In this document: positions 41,105-49,594 of the stretch, piece after piece | Numbering within the stretch: position 1 is the stretch's first letter | Layout: every line of letters begins with the position of its first letter | Assembly (NCBI GenBank): GCA_036497565.1 | Contig: DASXJE010000208.1 | Coordinates: forward strand, 1-57,855 | Reading direction: 5' to 3' | DNA length: 57,855 nucleotides | DNA from: Mycobacteriales bacterium | Lineage (GTDB): Bacteria > Actinomycetota > Actinomycetes > Mycobacteriales > QHCD01 | The notes under the pieces: generated by a model | The model's input: the letters and a program-made list of their open reading frames with translations, nothing else | Databases searched by the model: none | Told to the model about the DNA's origin: nothing | Position numbers and translations under genes: made by a program

Positions 41105-43623
41105 CGACCGGTTGCCGATTTCGCGGGCGCCGTCGCCGTCACACTGACCGACCTGGCCGCCGCACCCGGCGTCAGACCCCGCCACGACGCATGCGCCGTG
41201 AGGACGTAGGTCCCGGGACCGGCACCGGCGGGAGCGCCGATCCGGTAGGACAATTGCGCCGTTGTGTGCGGCGGGACCGACGTCGGGACGCGACCCGTCG
41301 TCGTGGCGGTCCAACCGACCGGAACGCGGAGCGCGAACTGCGGGTCGAGCAGTGGCTGGCCGCCGCTGTTGGTCATCGTCACCGCGAGCGTGCTCGCCCG
41401 CCCACTGACAATGCTGCCCGCCGTCTTAACGCCGATGCCTTGCGCACCGTCGGCATTCCGCACCTGGAACGCCGCGTGCACGGGTAGGTCACGGGAGGAC
41501 GTGCCGGCCCACACGGTGTAGTCGCCGGAGGCGACGTCCCAGTTGTGCGCGCCGCTGTTCCACAAGGAATACGCCTGGCGCGGCACCGTCAAGGTGACGC
41601 GTTTCGACTCGCCCGGCGACAATGGCACCCGCGCGGTCGCCACCAGCCGCCGCGGTGGCTCGCCGGACTTGGCCGGGAAGCCGAGATAGACCTGCGGCGT
41701 GGCGGTGCCGGGCCGGGTGCCCGTGTTGGTGACCTGCACACTCGTTCGGACTGTGTTTCCCAGGTTCGGAAGCGTCGGGGAGACGCTGATGTCGCTCACC
41801 CGGAAGGTCGTGTAGGACAAACCGAAGCCGAACGGGAAGAGCGGCGTCAGATGCTGCGCGTCGTACCACCGGTAGCCGACCTGCAGGCCCTCGGTGTAGG
41901 CGTAGCTGCCGTTCTGCGCGGGATAGCGCGGCGGGGTGTGACAGCAGTCCTGGCTGAGCGCAGTCGGAAATGTCACGGGAAGCCTGCCGGCGGGATCGAC
42001 GTCGCCGAAGAGCAGCGCCGCCAGCGCGTTGCCGTCCTCCTCGCCCGGATACCACATCTCGAGGAGCGCGTGGACCTGGGAGAGCCACGGCATCGTGACG
42101 GCGCTTCCGGTGTTGAGCACGACGACAGTGCGCGGGTTCGCCGCCCGGACCGCGGCGACCAAATGGTTCTGGTTACCTGGGAGATCGATGGTCGGCCGGT
42201 CGGTACCTTCCTGCTCGACGTCGTTGACCACGACGACGGCGACCTGCGCCTGCTTCGCCAGTGCGGCAGCTTTGGCGGGGTCCGCACCGTCGGCGGTCGT
42301 CACCTTGGCCGAAGCGCCGAGACGTTTCGTGATCCCCTGCACCGGACTCACGGCGTAGTAGGGGTCGACCTTGGAACTGCCCTTGCCGCCGGTCATCGCG
42401 GTGTCGGCGTATTGCCCGACGACCGCGACCGACTTCACCGACGACGCGTCGAGGGGCAGGATGCCGGCGTCGTTCTTCAGCAGTACCGAGCCTCGTTCGG
42501 CCACTGAGCGGGAGAATGCGCCGTCGGCTGCGACGTCCACCTTTCCGGTCGAACGCCCGGGATCGAACATGCCGAGCTTGAACATCATCCGCAGGATGCG
42601 ACGTACGTGCGTGTCGATGACGGCCCCGCTCACCTGTCCCTGGCGGACCAGGTCGGGCAGCGCGCTGTACCACTTGCCCCAGTCCAGGCCGGTGAACTCC
42701 TCGTCCAGGCCACCGTTGACCGAGCCGAGCGCACTGTTGGTGGCCGCGTAGTCCGAGCCGACGACGCCACCCCAACCCCACTCACCTGCCAGGATCTGCC
42801 GCAGGAGCAGGGTGTTCTGGCAGTTGTAGACGCCGTTGACCGGGTTGTTCGCGCACATCAGCGAGTCCGCGCCGCCCTGGGTCACCGCTTCCTGGAAGGC
42901 GGGGAGGTAGATCTCGCGCATGGTGCGCTCGTCGGCATCGGATGACGCCGCATGCCGGTCGTTCTCCTGGTTGTTCAGCGCAAAGTGCTTGACCTGTGCG
43001 GCGACAGCTTCGGTCTGCAGTCCGCGTACCCATGCGGTGGCGAGACTTCCGGTCAGATACGGGTCTTCGCTGAAGTACTCGAAGTTCCGCCCGCCCTGCG
43101 GAATGCGGACGATGTTCATCGCCGGTCCGTAGAGGACGTCGACTCCGCGGGCGCGGGATTCGGCGCCGACGATCCGGCCGTAGTCGTGCGCCAAGGTGGG
43201 ATCGAAGCTGGCGGCGAGCGACACGGTCGCGGGAAGGGCGGTCGACGTGCCGAGCTTGCAGTTGTCCGGGAACTGCTCGCCGAAGCAGCTGTCCTTCACC
43301 CCGACCGGGCCGTCGGACAGCAGCAGCGGCGGGACTCCGAGGCGGGGTATGCCGGGGACAAAGCCCACCGAGTGCACGCCGCGCGGCCGGGCCACGCCGT
43401 ACATCAGCCGCACCTTCTCCGCCAGGGTCAACCGGGAGAGAAGCTGCTGGACCCGAGTCTCGATCGGCGTCTTTCGGTCGAGCCACGGACGGTCGACCGC
43501 GGCCGGGCTGCTGTGCCGGGTGGACCCGGCGGTGGCTACCGGCAGCACCAACGCGGCGGCGACCAGTCCCACCGCGACCGCAGCGAGCACCCACGTCGAC
43601 CGACGACCCATCCGTCGCGACAT
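41098..43623 (-). CDS. Secreted GH3 beta-glucosidase with C-terminal beta domains
   Basis: 841 residues. A signal peptide (RRSTWVLAAVAVGLVAAALVLPVATA) precedes the GH3 N-terminal barrel (PLLLSDGPVGV, GPAMNIVRIPQGGRNFEYFS, QVKHFALNNQE). The likely nucleophile Asp is in GVVGSDYAATNS. Then come the alpha/beta sandwich (GSVLLKNDAGILPLD), a fibronectin-III-like domain (GFGLSYTTF) and a final ~110-residue NEW3-like domain. It should release glucose or related sugars from glycosides outside the cell. The ATG at 43623 has GGGGAGG six bases upstream. Confidence 0.92.
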   Translation of the reverse strand: MSRRMGRRSTWVLAAVAVGLVAAALVLPVATAGSTRHSSPAAVDRPWLDRKTPIETRVQQLLSRLTLAEKVRLMYGVARPRGVHSVGFVPGIPRLGVPPLLLSDGPVGVKDSCFGEQFPDNCKLGTSTALPATVSLAASFDPTLAHDYGRIVGAESRARGVDVLYGPAMNIVRIPQGGRNFEYFSEDPYLTGSLATAWVRGLQTEAVAAQVKHFALNNQENDRHAASSDADERTMREIYLPAFQEAVTQGGADSLMCANNPVNGVYNCQNTLLLRQILAGEWGWGGVVGSDYAATNSALGSVNGGLDEEFTGLDWGKWYSALPDLVRQGQVSGAVIDTHVRRILRMMFKLGMFDPGRSTGKVDVAADGAFSRSVAERGSVLLKNDAGILPLDASSVKSVAVVGQYADTAMTGGKGSSKVDPYYAVSPVQGITKRLGASAKVTTADGADPAKAAALAKQAQVAVVVVNDVEQEGTDRPTIDLPGNQNHLVAAVRAANPRTVVVLNTGSAVTMPWLSQVHALLEMWYPGEEDGNALAALLFGDVDPAGRLPVTFPTALSQDCCHTPPRYPAQNGSYAYTEGLQVGYRWYDAQHLTPLFPFGFGLSYTTFRVSDISVSPTLPNLGNTVRTSVQVTNTGTRPGTATPQVYLGFPAKSGEPPRRLVATARVPLSPGESKRVTLTVPRQAYSLWNSGAHNWDVASGDYTVWAGTSSRDLPVHAAFQVRNADGAQGIGVKTAGSIVSGRASTLAVTMTNSGGQPLLDPQFALRVPVGWTATTTGRVPTSVPPHTTAQLSYRIGAPAGAGPGTYVLTAHASWRGLTPGAAARSVSVTATAPAKSATGRH

Positions 43624-43716
43624 CGCAGCCTCCCCAGGGCAGCCGGCTCCCGCGTCGCCCGCGGGTCCGGTGCTGCCACGGTGCTCCAGCATCCTATGAC
43701 CCATGGCGTACATGCC

Positions 43717-43746
43717 TTGACACGTACATACGCTGACTGGCATATT
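43717..43746 (+). promoter_or_regulatory. Leaderless promoter of the split ArsR/SRPBCC operon
   Basis: TTGACA (43717-43722) and CATATT (43741-43746) are 18 bases apart. CATATT ends seven bases before the ATG at 43754. Confidence 0.5.
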
Positions 43747-43753
43747 CGTGGCC

Positions 43754-44092
43754 ATGACGGAGACGATCTGGTCGGCGCTGGTTGATCCGCACCGGCGGGC
43801 GGTACTCGACGAACTGCGCGCGCGGCCGTGTGCGGTGGGTGAACTCGTCGACCGGCTCGGATTCAGCCAGCCGATGACGTCGAAGCACCTGCGGGTGCTT
43901 CGCGACGCCGGCCTCGTGCAGGTGCGCAAGCAGGCGCAGCAGCGGATCTACACCATCGACCCGGCGCCGATCGCCGGACTCGACGCCTGGCTGGCGCCGT
44001 ACCGACGTCTGTGGAACGACAGCCTCGATGCCCTCGGTCGGCATCTCGACGACGACATTCCGAACGGCAGCTCACACGAGAGGAAGATCTGA
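43754..44092 (+). CDS. ArsR-family HTH regulator
   Basis: 112 residues from ATG 43754. Winged helix: WSALVDPHRRAVLDELRARP and LGFSQPMTSKHLRVLRDAGLVQVRKQ. No cysteine metal site is present, so it belongs to the non-metal ArsR group paired with SRPBCC proteins. The next gene starts at its stop codon and is such a partner. A GTG at 43748 is in frame but too close to the -10 element. Confidence 0.87.
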   Translation: MTETIWSALVDPHRRAVLDELRARPCAVGELVDRLGFSQPMTSKHLRVLRDAGLVQVRKQAQQRIYTIDPAPIAGLDAWLAPYRRLWNDSLDALGRHLDDDIPNGSSHERKI

Positions 44093-44631
44093 TGGACCGC
44101 GGAACCTATCTCGAGTACGACGGCCGCCCGGCGGTGCGCTTCCGGCGCAGCTATCCGTACCCGCTTCAGCGGTTGTGGGCCGCCGTCACGGAGCCGGATG
44201 ACCTCAAGCACTGGTTCCCGTTCCGCGTGAGCATGCAGCCACGCGTCGGAGGGAGCATCGAGTTCTCCGACGATTCGGGCAACCCGCCGACGTCCGGCAC
44301 GATCCTGGCCTACGACCCACCGCGGCGGTTGGCCTACACCTGGGGCGGCAGCGAACTTCACTTCGAGCTCGAACCGACCGGCGCGGACGGCTGCACGCTC
44401 ACGCTGGTCAATGTGCTCGAGGCATCCGACGAGGCGTCCCGCAACGCCGCCGGCTGGAGTGTCTGCCTCGCGGAGCTCGACAAGCTGATCACGGGCGCTC
44501 GGGCCGGGGGACCGCACAGCGACACCGCCGAGGACTGGGCGTCGTTCTTCGACGCCTACCGGGCCGAGGGCATGCCCTCAGGTGCAGCCATCCCCGGCGC
44601 GGCGGAACAGCACGATAGTCAGACGAGCTAG
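44092..44631 (+). CDS. SRPBCC (AHSA1-like) protein
   Basis: 179 residues with a START-like fold (FRRSYPYPLQRLWAAVTEPDDLKHWF; GTILAYDPPRRLAYTWGG; CTLTLVNVL). It probably binds a hydrophobic ligand and may work with the ArsR protein encoded one base upstream. Its stop overlaps that of the convergent DUF1707 gene by four bases within CTAG. Confidence 0.87.
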   Translation: MDRGTYLEYDGRPAVRFRRSYPYPLQRLWAAVTEPDDLKHWFPFRVSMQPRVGGSIEFSDDSGNPPTSGTILAYDPPRRLAYTWGGSELHFELEPTGADGCTLTLVNVLEASDEASRNAAGWSVCLAELDKLITGARAGGPHSDTAEDWASFFDAYRAEGMPSGAAIPGAAEQHDSQTS

Positions 44632-45170
44632 TCGCGGGCCCGGCGCACCTTCACCCGCCCGAACGCCGTCTCACCGCGCAGGGAGAGGATCGGTCCGCTG
44701 TCGGACGGCCCGGTCGATTCGGGGAGCTTCGTGCGATTGGGGCGCACCGACTCGACGTCGATGCCGACGTTATGAGGAACGATCAGGAGCACCGTCGAAT
44801 GGGCGGTGGTGAGATCGATGGTGACGATCGGGTGGGCGAAGCGTGCGTCCCGGAAGTCCAGTGTCACCGTGGTGTGTCGGGCCTCGATCACGATGCGTGA
44901 GGGCACGGTCCAGCGGCCACGGCGCCGTATCTTGCTGCCCACGGTGGAGATCCGCAGCGGTTCCTCGGCGAGCGCTGTGTGGGTGACGACGTCGGGCAGA
45001 TCGGCGACGACCGCGGCGAGTTCGACGGTGCTCGCCGCGGCCAGCACCCGATCGGTGCGGACGCTGAACTCGTCGAGCGTGATCAGGCCTCGGCCGACCG
45101 CGGCCTGCAGCGCCCCGATCGTGCGCTCCTGCGCTGCAGGGGTGACATCGGGTCGGGGGACCGGATCCAT
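44628..45170 (-). CDS. DUF1707 (SHOCT-like) protein
   Basis: 180 residues. The N-terminal DUF1707 motif is AAQERTIGALQAAVGRGLITLDEFSVRTDRVLAA. It is followed by a beta-rich domain (IVIEARHTTVTLDFRDARF; VLLIVPHNVGIDVES) resembling the cell-wall-active-antibiotics-response fold. No membrane helix is visible. The function is unknown. The ATG has GGGAGA upstream. Confidence 0.83.
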   Translation of the reverse strand: MDPVPRPDVTPAAQERTIGALQAAVGRGLITLDEFSVRTDRVLAAASTVELAAVVADLPDVVTHTALAEEPLRISTVGSKIRRRGRWTVPSRIVIEARHTTVTLDFRDARFAHPIVTIDLTTAHSTVLLIVPHNVGIDVESVRPNRTKLPESTGPSDSGPILSLRGETAFGRVKVRRARD

Positions 45171-45184
45171 GACATCTCCCGTCG

Positions 45185-45733
45185 TCAGGCGTCGAGCATG
45201 GCCAGCAGCTTCGTCACCGTCGCCCAGTTGCGCGCGGTTCCGCCGACCTTCGTCCGGGAGAGCTGGGCGGCCAGCTCACTACGACCCAGTCCGTCGGGCG
45301 TATGCATGAACAGCGTCCGCCCGACGATGACGGCCTCGCCCGGGTCACCCTTCGCCTTAGCGCGTTGCTCGGCGGTCGCGACGGCGGCGCGGGTGTCCGG
45401 CCCGGCCGCCTCTGCTCGGAAGACGGCGTGCAGTGCCTTCGGGTTGGTCTCGTCCGGATACGGGTTGTCGGCGACGACCTTGGCGAATTCCGCGTGGGAT
45501 AGCACGACGACACTGATCGGTACGCCGAAGCGCTTCTTGACCGCTCGTTCGAGCGCCGCGCCGAGCGCGTCCGAGTCGGTCTTCTTGCTGGTGAAGACGA
45601 CGTTGCCGCTCTGGATGTAGGTCGCTACCTCCGTATGTCCGACGGAGGTCACGACGTCACGGAGGTCGGCCATGGCCACTTTGTTGCGTCCACCGACATT
45701 GATACCGCGAAGCAGAGCGACGTGAGTGGGCAC
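45185..45733 (-). CDS. DUF1697 family protein
   Basis: 182 residues. Family features: THVALLRGINVGGRNKVAMADLR near the N-terminus, YIQSGNVVFTS, and RNWATVTKLLAML at the end. The function is unknown. The GTG at 45733 fits the family start. It lies 14 bases upstream of the DUF1707 gene on the same strand and may share its transcript. Confidence 0.88.
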   Translation of the reverse strand: MPTHVALLRGINVGGRNKVAMADLRDVVTSVGHTEVATYIQSGNVVFTSKKTDSDALGAALERAVKKRFGVPISVVVLSHAEFAKVVADNPYPDETNPKALHAVFRAEAAGPDTRAAVATAEQRAKAKGDPGEAVIVGRTLFMHTPDGLGRSELAAQLSRTKVGGTARNWATVTKLLAMLDA

Positions 45734-45782
45734 GACAGCATGCTGCCAGGGCCCGCAGGCCGCGGCAACGCATCGCGACGAC

Positions 45783-46709
45783 TTAGTGGGGCCGGGCCAT
45801 GAGAGCGGGGTCGTCCTCGAGGGCGGCGCGATCCCAGCGTCCGAGATCGGCCGCGGCGGCGTAGGTGCTGTGCAGGAAGCCGAGGAGGGTGCCGTCCGGG
45901 TCGTCGGCCGTGCGGACCGTCTCGTAGGGCAGCAGGAAGAGCCCGGCGTCCTTGTTGTAGGACGCGGCGTCCGGTGTGACGGCGTAGTCGGGGAAGCCGT
46001 CGGGCTCGGGGTAGGCGTAGGCGTAGAACCCACCCTCTTCGCCGCCGCCCGCCCAGAATCCGCAGCTGGACAGCTCGTGCGAGTAGCCCTCCACCATCAC
46101 CCAGTCGCCGCAGTTGGGCGCACCGCCCGGATGGACGGGGGCGGGCCGCCCCGAAAACCTGGTGCAGGCGAGGTCAAGGCCGCCCCAGAACAGATGGACC
46201 GGGCTCACCTTGCCGATGAAGTAGGAGCGGAACTCGGTGAAGATCCGGTTGGCCTGCACGAGCTGCCCCCAGAACAGCTGCACGGCGTCGCCGTCGTAGG
46301 AGGCGTGCACGGTGTCTTCGGGGAACGGGATCGCCAGCTCGACCTCCGACGGGATCGGCCGGATGTTTACGGCCAGGTCGAGGTCGCGCAGCGCCGCCAT
46401 GGTCTCGGCGTAGAAGTCCGCCACAGACTTCGGTTCCAGCGCCACGGCGCGACTGGCGCCTTCTCCGGACCGGATGCGCAGCTGGTGATCGAAGAAGTCG
46501 AACTCGATGTCGAAGACGCGTCGGCCGTAGGGGATCGTCGAGGTGGTCAGACCGCGAGGAGTCACGTACAGAGTCGTCTGCCACCAGTGGTTGACCATCG
46601 GCGCATTGGCGAGGCGGATCTTGCCGACGATCTGCGTCCACATGTGCAGCGTGTCGCGGGTGTCGGTCCAGTCCTGCACCCGGAGCGCCGGCCACGGCTC
46701 TGTCGTCAC
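45783..46709 (-). CDS. DUF5996 family protein
   Basis: 308 residues of a conserved family of unknown function. Recognisable stretches are WTDTRDTLHMWTQIVGKIRL, NHWWQTTLYVTPRGLTT and EFDFFDHQL; HLFWGGLDLACTRFSG lies in the second half. No membrane helix or catalytic motif is evident. The GTG at 46709 is chosen because TACCGT (46717-46722 on the minus strand) lies seven bases before it. An in-frame GTG at 46718 would overlap that hexamer. Confidence 0.82.
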   Translation of the reverse strand: MTTEPWPALRVQDWTDTRDTLHMWTQIVGKIRLANAPMVNHWWQTTLYVTPRGLTTSTIPYGRRVFDIEFDFFDHQLRIRSGEGASRAVALEPKSVADFYAETMAALRDLDLAVNIRPIPSEVELAIPFPEDTVHASYDGDAVQLFWGQLVQANRIFTEFRSYFIGKVSPVHLFWGGLDLACTRFSGRPAPVHPGGAPNCGDWVMVEGYSHELSSCGFWAGGGEEGGFYAYAYPEPDGFPDYAVTPDAASYNKDAGLFLLPYETVRTADDPDGTLLGFLHSTYAAAADLGRWDRAALEDDPALMARPH

Positions 46710-46716
46710 GCCATCC

Positions 46717-46722
46717 ACGGTA
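46717..46722 (-). promoter_or_regulatory. Leaderless -10 element of the DUF5996 gene
   Basis: Minus-strand TACCGT, seven bases, then the GTG at 46709. Confidence 0.4.
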
Positions 46723-46738
46723 GACGCGCGGAGGCCGG

Positions 46739-46765
46739 GCTACCCTGCGATTTCGTCCGCCACCT
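46739..46765 (+). repeat. 27-base direct repeat, copy 1
   Basis: This 27-base stretch beginning GCTACCCTGCGATTTCG recurs at 47594-47620 with one mismatch. It lies between the DUF5996 start and the SDR stop. Similarity continues weakly beyond the repeat. The two copies bracket the SDR gene. Confidence 0.75.
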
Positions 46766-46824
46766 TGTGATCCACTTCCGGTCGGGACCGTCTATGCGCT
46801 CACAAGGAGCGGAGACGCCGGGTA

Positions 46825-47547
46825 CTACCACGGAGCGACTGTGCCGTCCCAGGAGAAGAGCTGGCCGGTGGGTCCATCGTCTGGTAGCAGTGCGAGCCGT
46901 ACTGCGCCCGCTGCTGCTTCGGCTGGGTCGCCGCCGGCGGCTCCGGCGCGTGCGTTCAGGTTGGTGGCCCGTAGACCGGGCGCGAGTGCGTTGACCTTGA
47001 TGCCGTCGCCGTCGAGCGCCTGCGCGTAGAAGACGGTCAAGGCGTTGAGCGCCGATTTTGAGGACCGGTACGCGGCGCCGGATCCGGTGGCAACCGCCTG
47101 GTAGTCAAACTGTGGATTCGGCGCCGTGCTCCAGGTCAGCGACCCCGTGCCGCTGGAGACGTTGACGATCCGCGGATGAGCCGAGCGCCGCAGCGCCGGC
47201 ACGAAGGCGTTGGTTACGGCGGCGACGCCGAACACGTTCGTCTCGTACGTGCGGCGGAACACCTCGACGCCGGTCTCGGTGACCGGTGCTCCGGTGTCCA
47301 AGGAGATGCCCGCGTTGTTGACCAGAACGTCGAGCTCAGAGACGGCAGCGACCGCAGCAGCGATCGTGTCCGCGTCGGTGACGTCGAGCGACAACGGGCG
47401 GCCGCCCACCTGGGCGGCAACCTCCGTGCCGCGATCGGCGTCGCGTGCGCCGACAAGCACCGTCCAGCCCTGCTCGGCAAGTTGGCGGGCGATGTGTGTG
47501 CCGATGCCGCTGGTGGCACCGGTGACCAGTGCGGTGGGAGCGTTCAC
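46825..47547 (-). CDS. Short-chain dehydrogenase/reductase
   Basis: 240 residues. Cofactor motif TGATSGIGTHIARQLAEQG, NNAGIS, catalytic Ser in NVSSGTGSL and Tyr/Lys in YRSSKSALN. It reduces or oxidises a carbonyl/alcohol with NAD(P)H; VGARDADRG after beta-strand 2 suggests NADP(H). The GTG at 47547 has CATCGT six bases upstream. A 27-base direct repeat flanks the gene on both sides. Confidence 0.9.
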   Translation of the reverse strand: MNAPTALVTGATSGIGTHIARQLAEQGWTVLVGARDADRGTEVAAQVGGRPLSLDVTDADTIAAAVAAVSELDVLVNNAGISLDTGAPVTETGVEVFRRTYETNVFGVAAVTNAFVPALRRSAHPRIVNVSSGTGSLTWSTAPNPQFDYQAVATGSGAAYRSSKSALNALTVFYAQALDGDGIKVNALAPGLRATNLNARAGAAGGDPAEAAAGAVRLALLPDDGPTGQLFSWDGTVAPW

Positions 47548-47593
47548 CCGTCCACGATGCCATCCGGGTCCTCGCGCGGTCTCGAGACCCAGA

Positions 47594-47620
47594 GCTACCC
47601 TGCGATTTCGACCGCCACCT
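47594..47620 (+). repeat. 27-base direct repeat, copy 2
   Basis: It matches 46739-46765 at 26 of 27 positions, and lies between the SDR start and the TIGR03086 gene. The following TAGAGT (47620-47625) could serve as a -10 element for the plus-strand gene. Confidence 0.75.
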
Positions 47621-47650
47621 AGAGTCGGCTCCGGACCCGAGGAGGGCTAC

Positions 47651-48205
47651 GTGAGCGACGTCGACGTACTCGAGAGCGTGCTGGCCAAGGACGGAGCGTT
47701 GATCGCCGCCGTCGGGCCGGACCAGCTGAGCGCGCCGACTCCATGCCCCGAGTACGCCGTCCACGATCTGGTGAACCACCTCGTGCGGTGGGTGAAGCTC
47801 TTCGACGCCAGCGCCAACGGGCGGTCGTTCGACATCGAGGCGGCACCGGTCGAGAGCGATGATCCGGCCACCGACTTCCAGAGGTCGGCGACCAGCCTCA
47901 TCAGCGGCTGGCGTAGTGGTGGCGTCGACCGCACCGTGCCGATGACCGGTGGCGACCTGCCGGCGCAGATGGTCCTGTCGATGACGTTGATGGAATACCT
48001 CGCGCACGGATGTGACCTCGCGATGGCCACCGGCCAGCCGGTGCCGTTCAGCGACACGGAACTCGCCATCGGGCTCGACCGGGCGCAGGGCACGCTGCCC
48101 GAGCAGTACCGCGGCGAGGGCCAGCCCTTCGGCCTGATCATCGACGTCCCGGATGCCGCGCCGGTGCTGCACCGCTTTCTCGGATTCATGGGCCGCGCCG
48201 CCTGA
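47651..48205 (+). CDS. TIGR03086-type DinB/mycothiol-dependent fold protein
   Basis: 184 residues. The N-terminal helices have APTPCPEYAVHDLVNHLVRWV with the first metal-ligand His, and later EYLAHGCDLAMATGQP with the HxxxD pair. These are typical of the mycothiol-dependent maleylpyruvate isomerase/DinB superfamily. The substrate is unknown. The GTG at 47651 is preceded by GAGGAGGG. Its presence supports a mycothiol-using host. Confidence 0.87.
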   Translation: MSDVDVLESVLAKDGALIAAVGPDQLSAPTPCPEYAVHDLVNHLVRWVKLFDASANGRSFDIEAAPVESDDPATDFQRSATSLISGWRSGGVDRTVPMTGGDLPAQMVLSMTLMEYLAHGCDLAMATGQPVPFSDTELAIGLDRAQGTLPEQYRGEGQPFGLIIDVPDAAPVLHRFLGFMGRAA

Positions 48206-48235
48206 GTGTCCGCCACACCGCGCCATGATGTGTGC

Positions 48236-48787
48236 ATGACGGTGCCCACCATCCGACCGGCGACCGCCGAGGACGCCGACGGACTCCGGCGGATCTACGC
48301 CGCCGTCGTCGCGGACACCGCGATCTCGTTCGAGGAATCGCCGCCCGACGCCGACGAGATGCGGCGACGGATGGCGACCGAGCCCCGACTGCCGTGGCTG
48401 GTCGCCGACCGGGGCGATCAGGTCGCCGGCTACGCCTATGCCGCCCTCCATCGCCAGCGGCCGGCGTACCGGTGGTCGGCGGAGTGCTCGGTGTACGTCG
48501 ACGCGGCGCACCGCTCGCAGGGCGTCGGCCGGCTGCTCTATGAGCGCTTGATCGAGGAGGTCCGCGGGCTGGGCTACGTGTCGCTGTTCGCCGGGATCGC
48601 CCTCCCGAATCCGAGCAGCGTCGCCCTGCACGAGGCCGTGGGTTTCCGGTCCATCGGCATCTTCCCGGACGTCGGCTACAAGCACGGCCGCTGGCATGAC
48701 GTCGGATGGTGGCGCAAGACGCTGGTCGACCCACCGGTCCGCCCCGCCGAACCGCGCACCTGGAAACCGGAGGCCCGCGAACGATGA
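48236..48787 (+). CDS. GNAT acetyltransferase, phosphinothricin-acetyltransferase-like
   Basis: 183 residues. It begins TIRPATAEDADGLRRIYAAVV, has TAISFEESPPDADEMRRRM, the acetyl-CoA loop AHRSQGVGRLLYERL and VGFRSIGIFPDVGYKHGRW. These are features of the PAT/MddA group that acetylates amino-acid analogues such as phosphinothricin or methionine sulfone. The ATG at 48236 is used; CATGAT lies six bases upstream. The stop overlaps the next gene by four bases. Confidence 0.88.
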   Translation: MTVPTIRPATAEDADGLRRIYAAVVADTAISFEESPPDADEMRRRMATEPRLPWLVADRGDQVAGYAYAALHRQRPAYRWSAECSVYVDAAHRSQGVGRLLYERLIEEVRGLGYVSLFAGIALPNPSSVALHEAVGFRSIGIFPDVGYKHGRWHDVGWWRKTLVDPPVRPAEPRTWKPEARER

Positions 48788-49152
48788 AGCACTACCTGCT
48801 CAGCATCCAACAGCCCGACGGAGGGCCGCCGTCCCCCGAGTCCCTGGAACCGATCGTGCGCGATCTCGAGGCCCTCAACCAGGAGCTCCGCGCCGCCGGA
48901 GCCTGGGTCTTCGCCGGCGGCCTCGAGCTCATCCGACCGGGCGCGGCGACCGTGGTCAAGCTTCAGGACGGCCAGCCGCTCACCACCGACGGCCCTTACG
49001 CCGAGGGCAAGGAGCATGTCGGCGGACTGTCGATCATCACGGCGCCGGACCTCGAATCGGCGCTGGAGTGGGGCCGCAAGCTGGCGCGGGCGATCACCCT
49101 TCCGGTCGAGGTGCGCGCGTTTCAGGGCGCACTCGACGACCATCTGCCCTAG
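48784..49152 (+). CDS. YCII-related (DGPF-like) protein
   Basis: 122 residues with the YCII fold and a TTDGPYAEGKEHVGGLSII motif, a DGPY variant. It is a relative of the protein at 31104, but no sigma factor lies beside it. The start overlaps the acetyltransferase stop (ATGA). The role is unknown. Confidence 0.86.
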   Translation: MKHYLLSIQQPDGGPPSPESLEPIVRDLEALNQELRAAGAWVFAGGLELIRPGAATVVKLQDGQPLTTDGPYAEGKEHVGGLSIITAPDLESALEWGRKLARAITLPVEVRAFQGALDDHLP

Positions 49153-49222
49153 GCACCGCCGTCTCTGGCGGACCGTCGCACCTCGGTAGTCTGCCCTGGA
49201 TCGACGTACTGAAGGGATGGAC

Positions 49223-49594
49223 ATGGCTGCTGCCGAGGACGTGGCTACCTTCGCGTTGCGGTTCGCCGAAGTCACCGAGGAGCAGCCGTTCGGACCGGGG
49301 ACCGACGTCTACAAGGTCGCCGGGAAGGTCTTCGTGATCCTCTCACCGGAGGGCACGCCGCCGACCGTCGCGCTGAAGTGCGAGCCCGGCCTCGCGATTC
49401 ACCTGCGCGAGCAGTACGCCGCGGTCAGCAGCGGCTATCACCTGAACAAGAAGCACTGGAACACCGTGACGCTCGACGGAAGCCTCCCCTTCGAGGAGAT
49501 CGAGGAGATGATCACGCACTCCTACGAGCGGGTCGTCGCCGGGCTTCCCAAGAGTGTGCGGCAACGACTCACGGACGCAGGGAGCGGCAGTTGA
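49223..49594 (+). CDS. MmcQ/YjbR family protein
   Basis: 123 residues. MmcQ/YjbR signatures are EEQPFGPGTDVYKVAGKVFVIL, TVALKCEPGLAIHLREQY, and GYHLNKKHWNTVTLDG. The fold resembles the CyaY-like double-wing DNA-binding type, but DNA binding is unproven. The ATG at 49223 is preferred over 49217 because GAAGGG lies six bases upstream of it. The stop overlaps the kdgD TTG start. Confidence 0.85.
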   Translation: MAAAEDVATFALRFAEVTEEQPFGPGTDVYKVAGKVFVILSPEGTPPTVALKCEPGLAIHLREQYAAVSSGYHLNKKHWNTVTLDGSLPFEEIEEMITHSYERVVAGLPKSVRQRLTDAGSGS

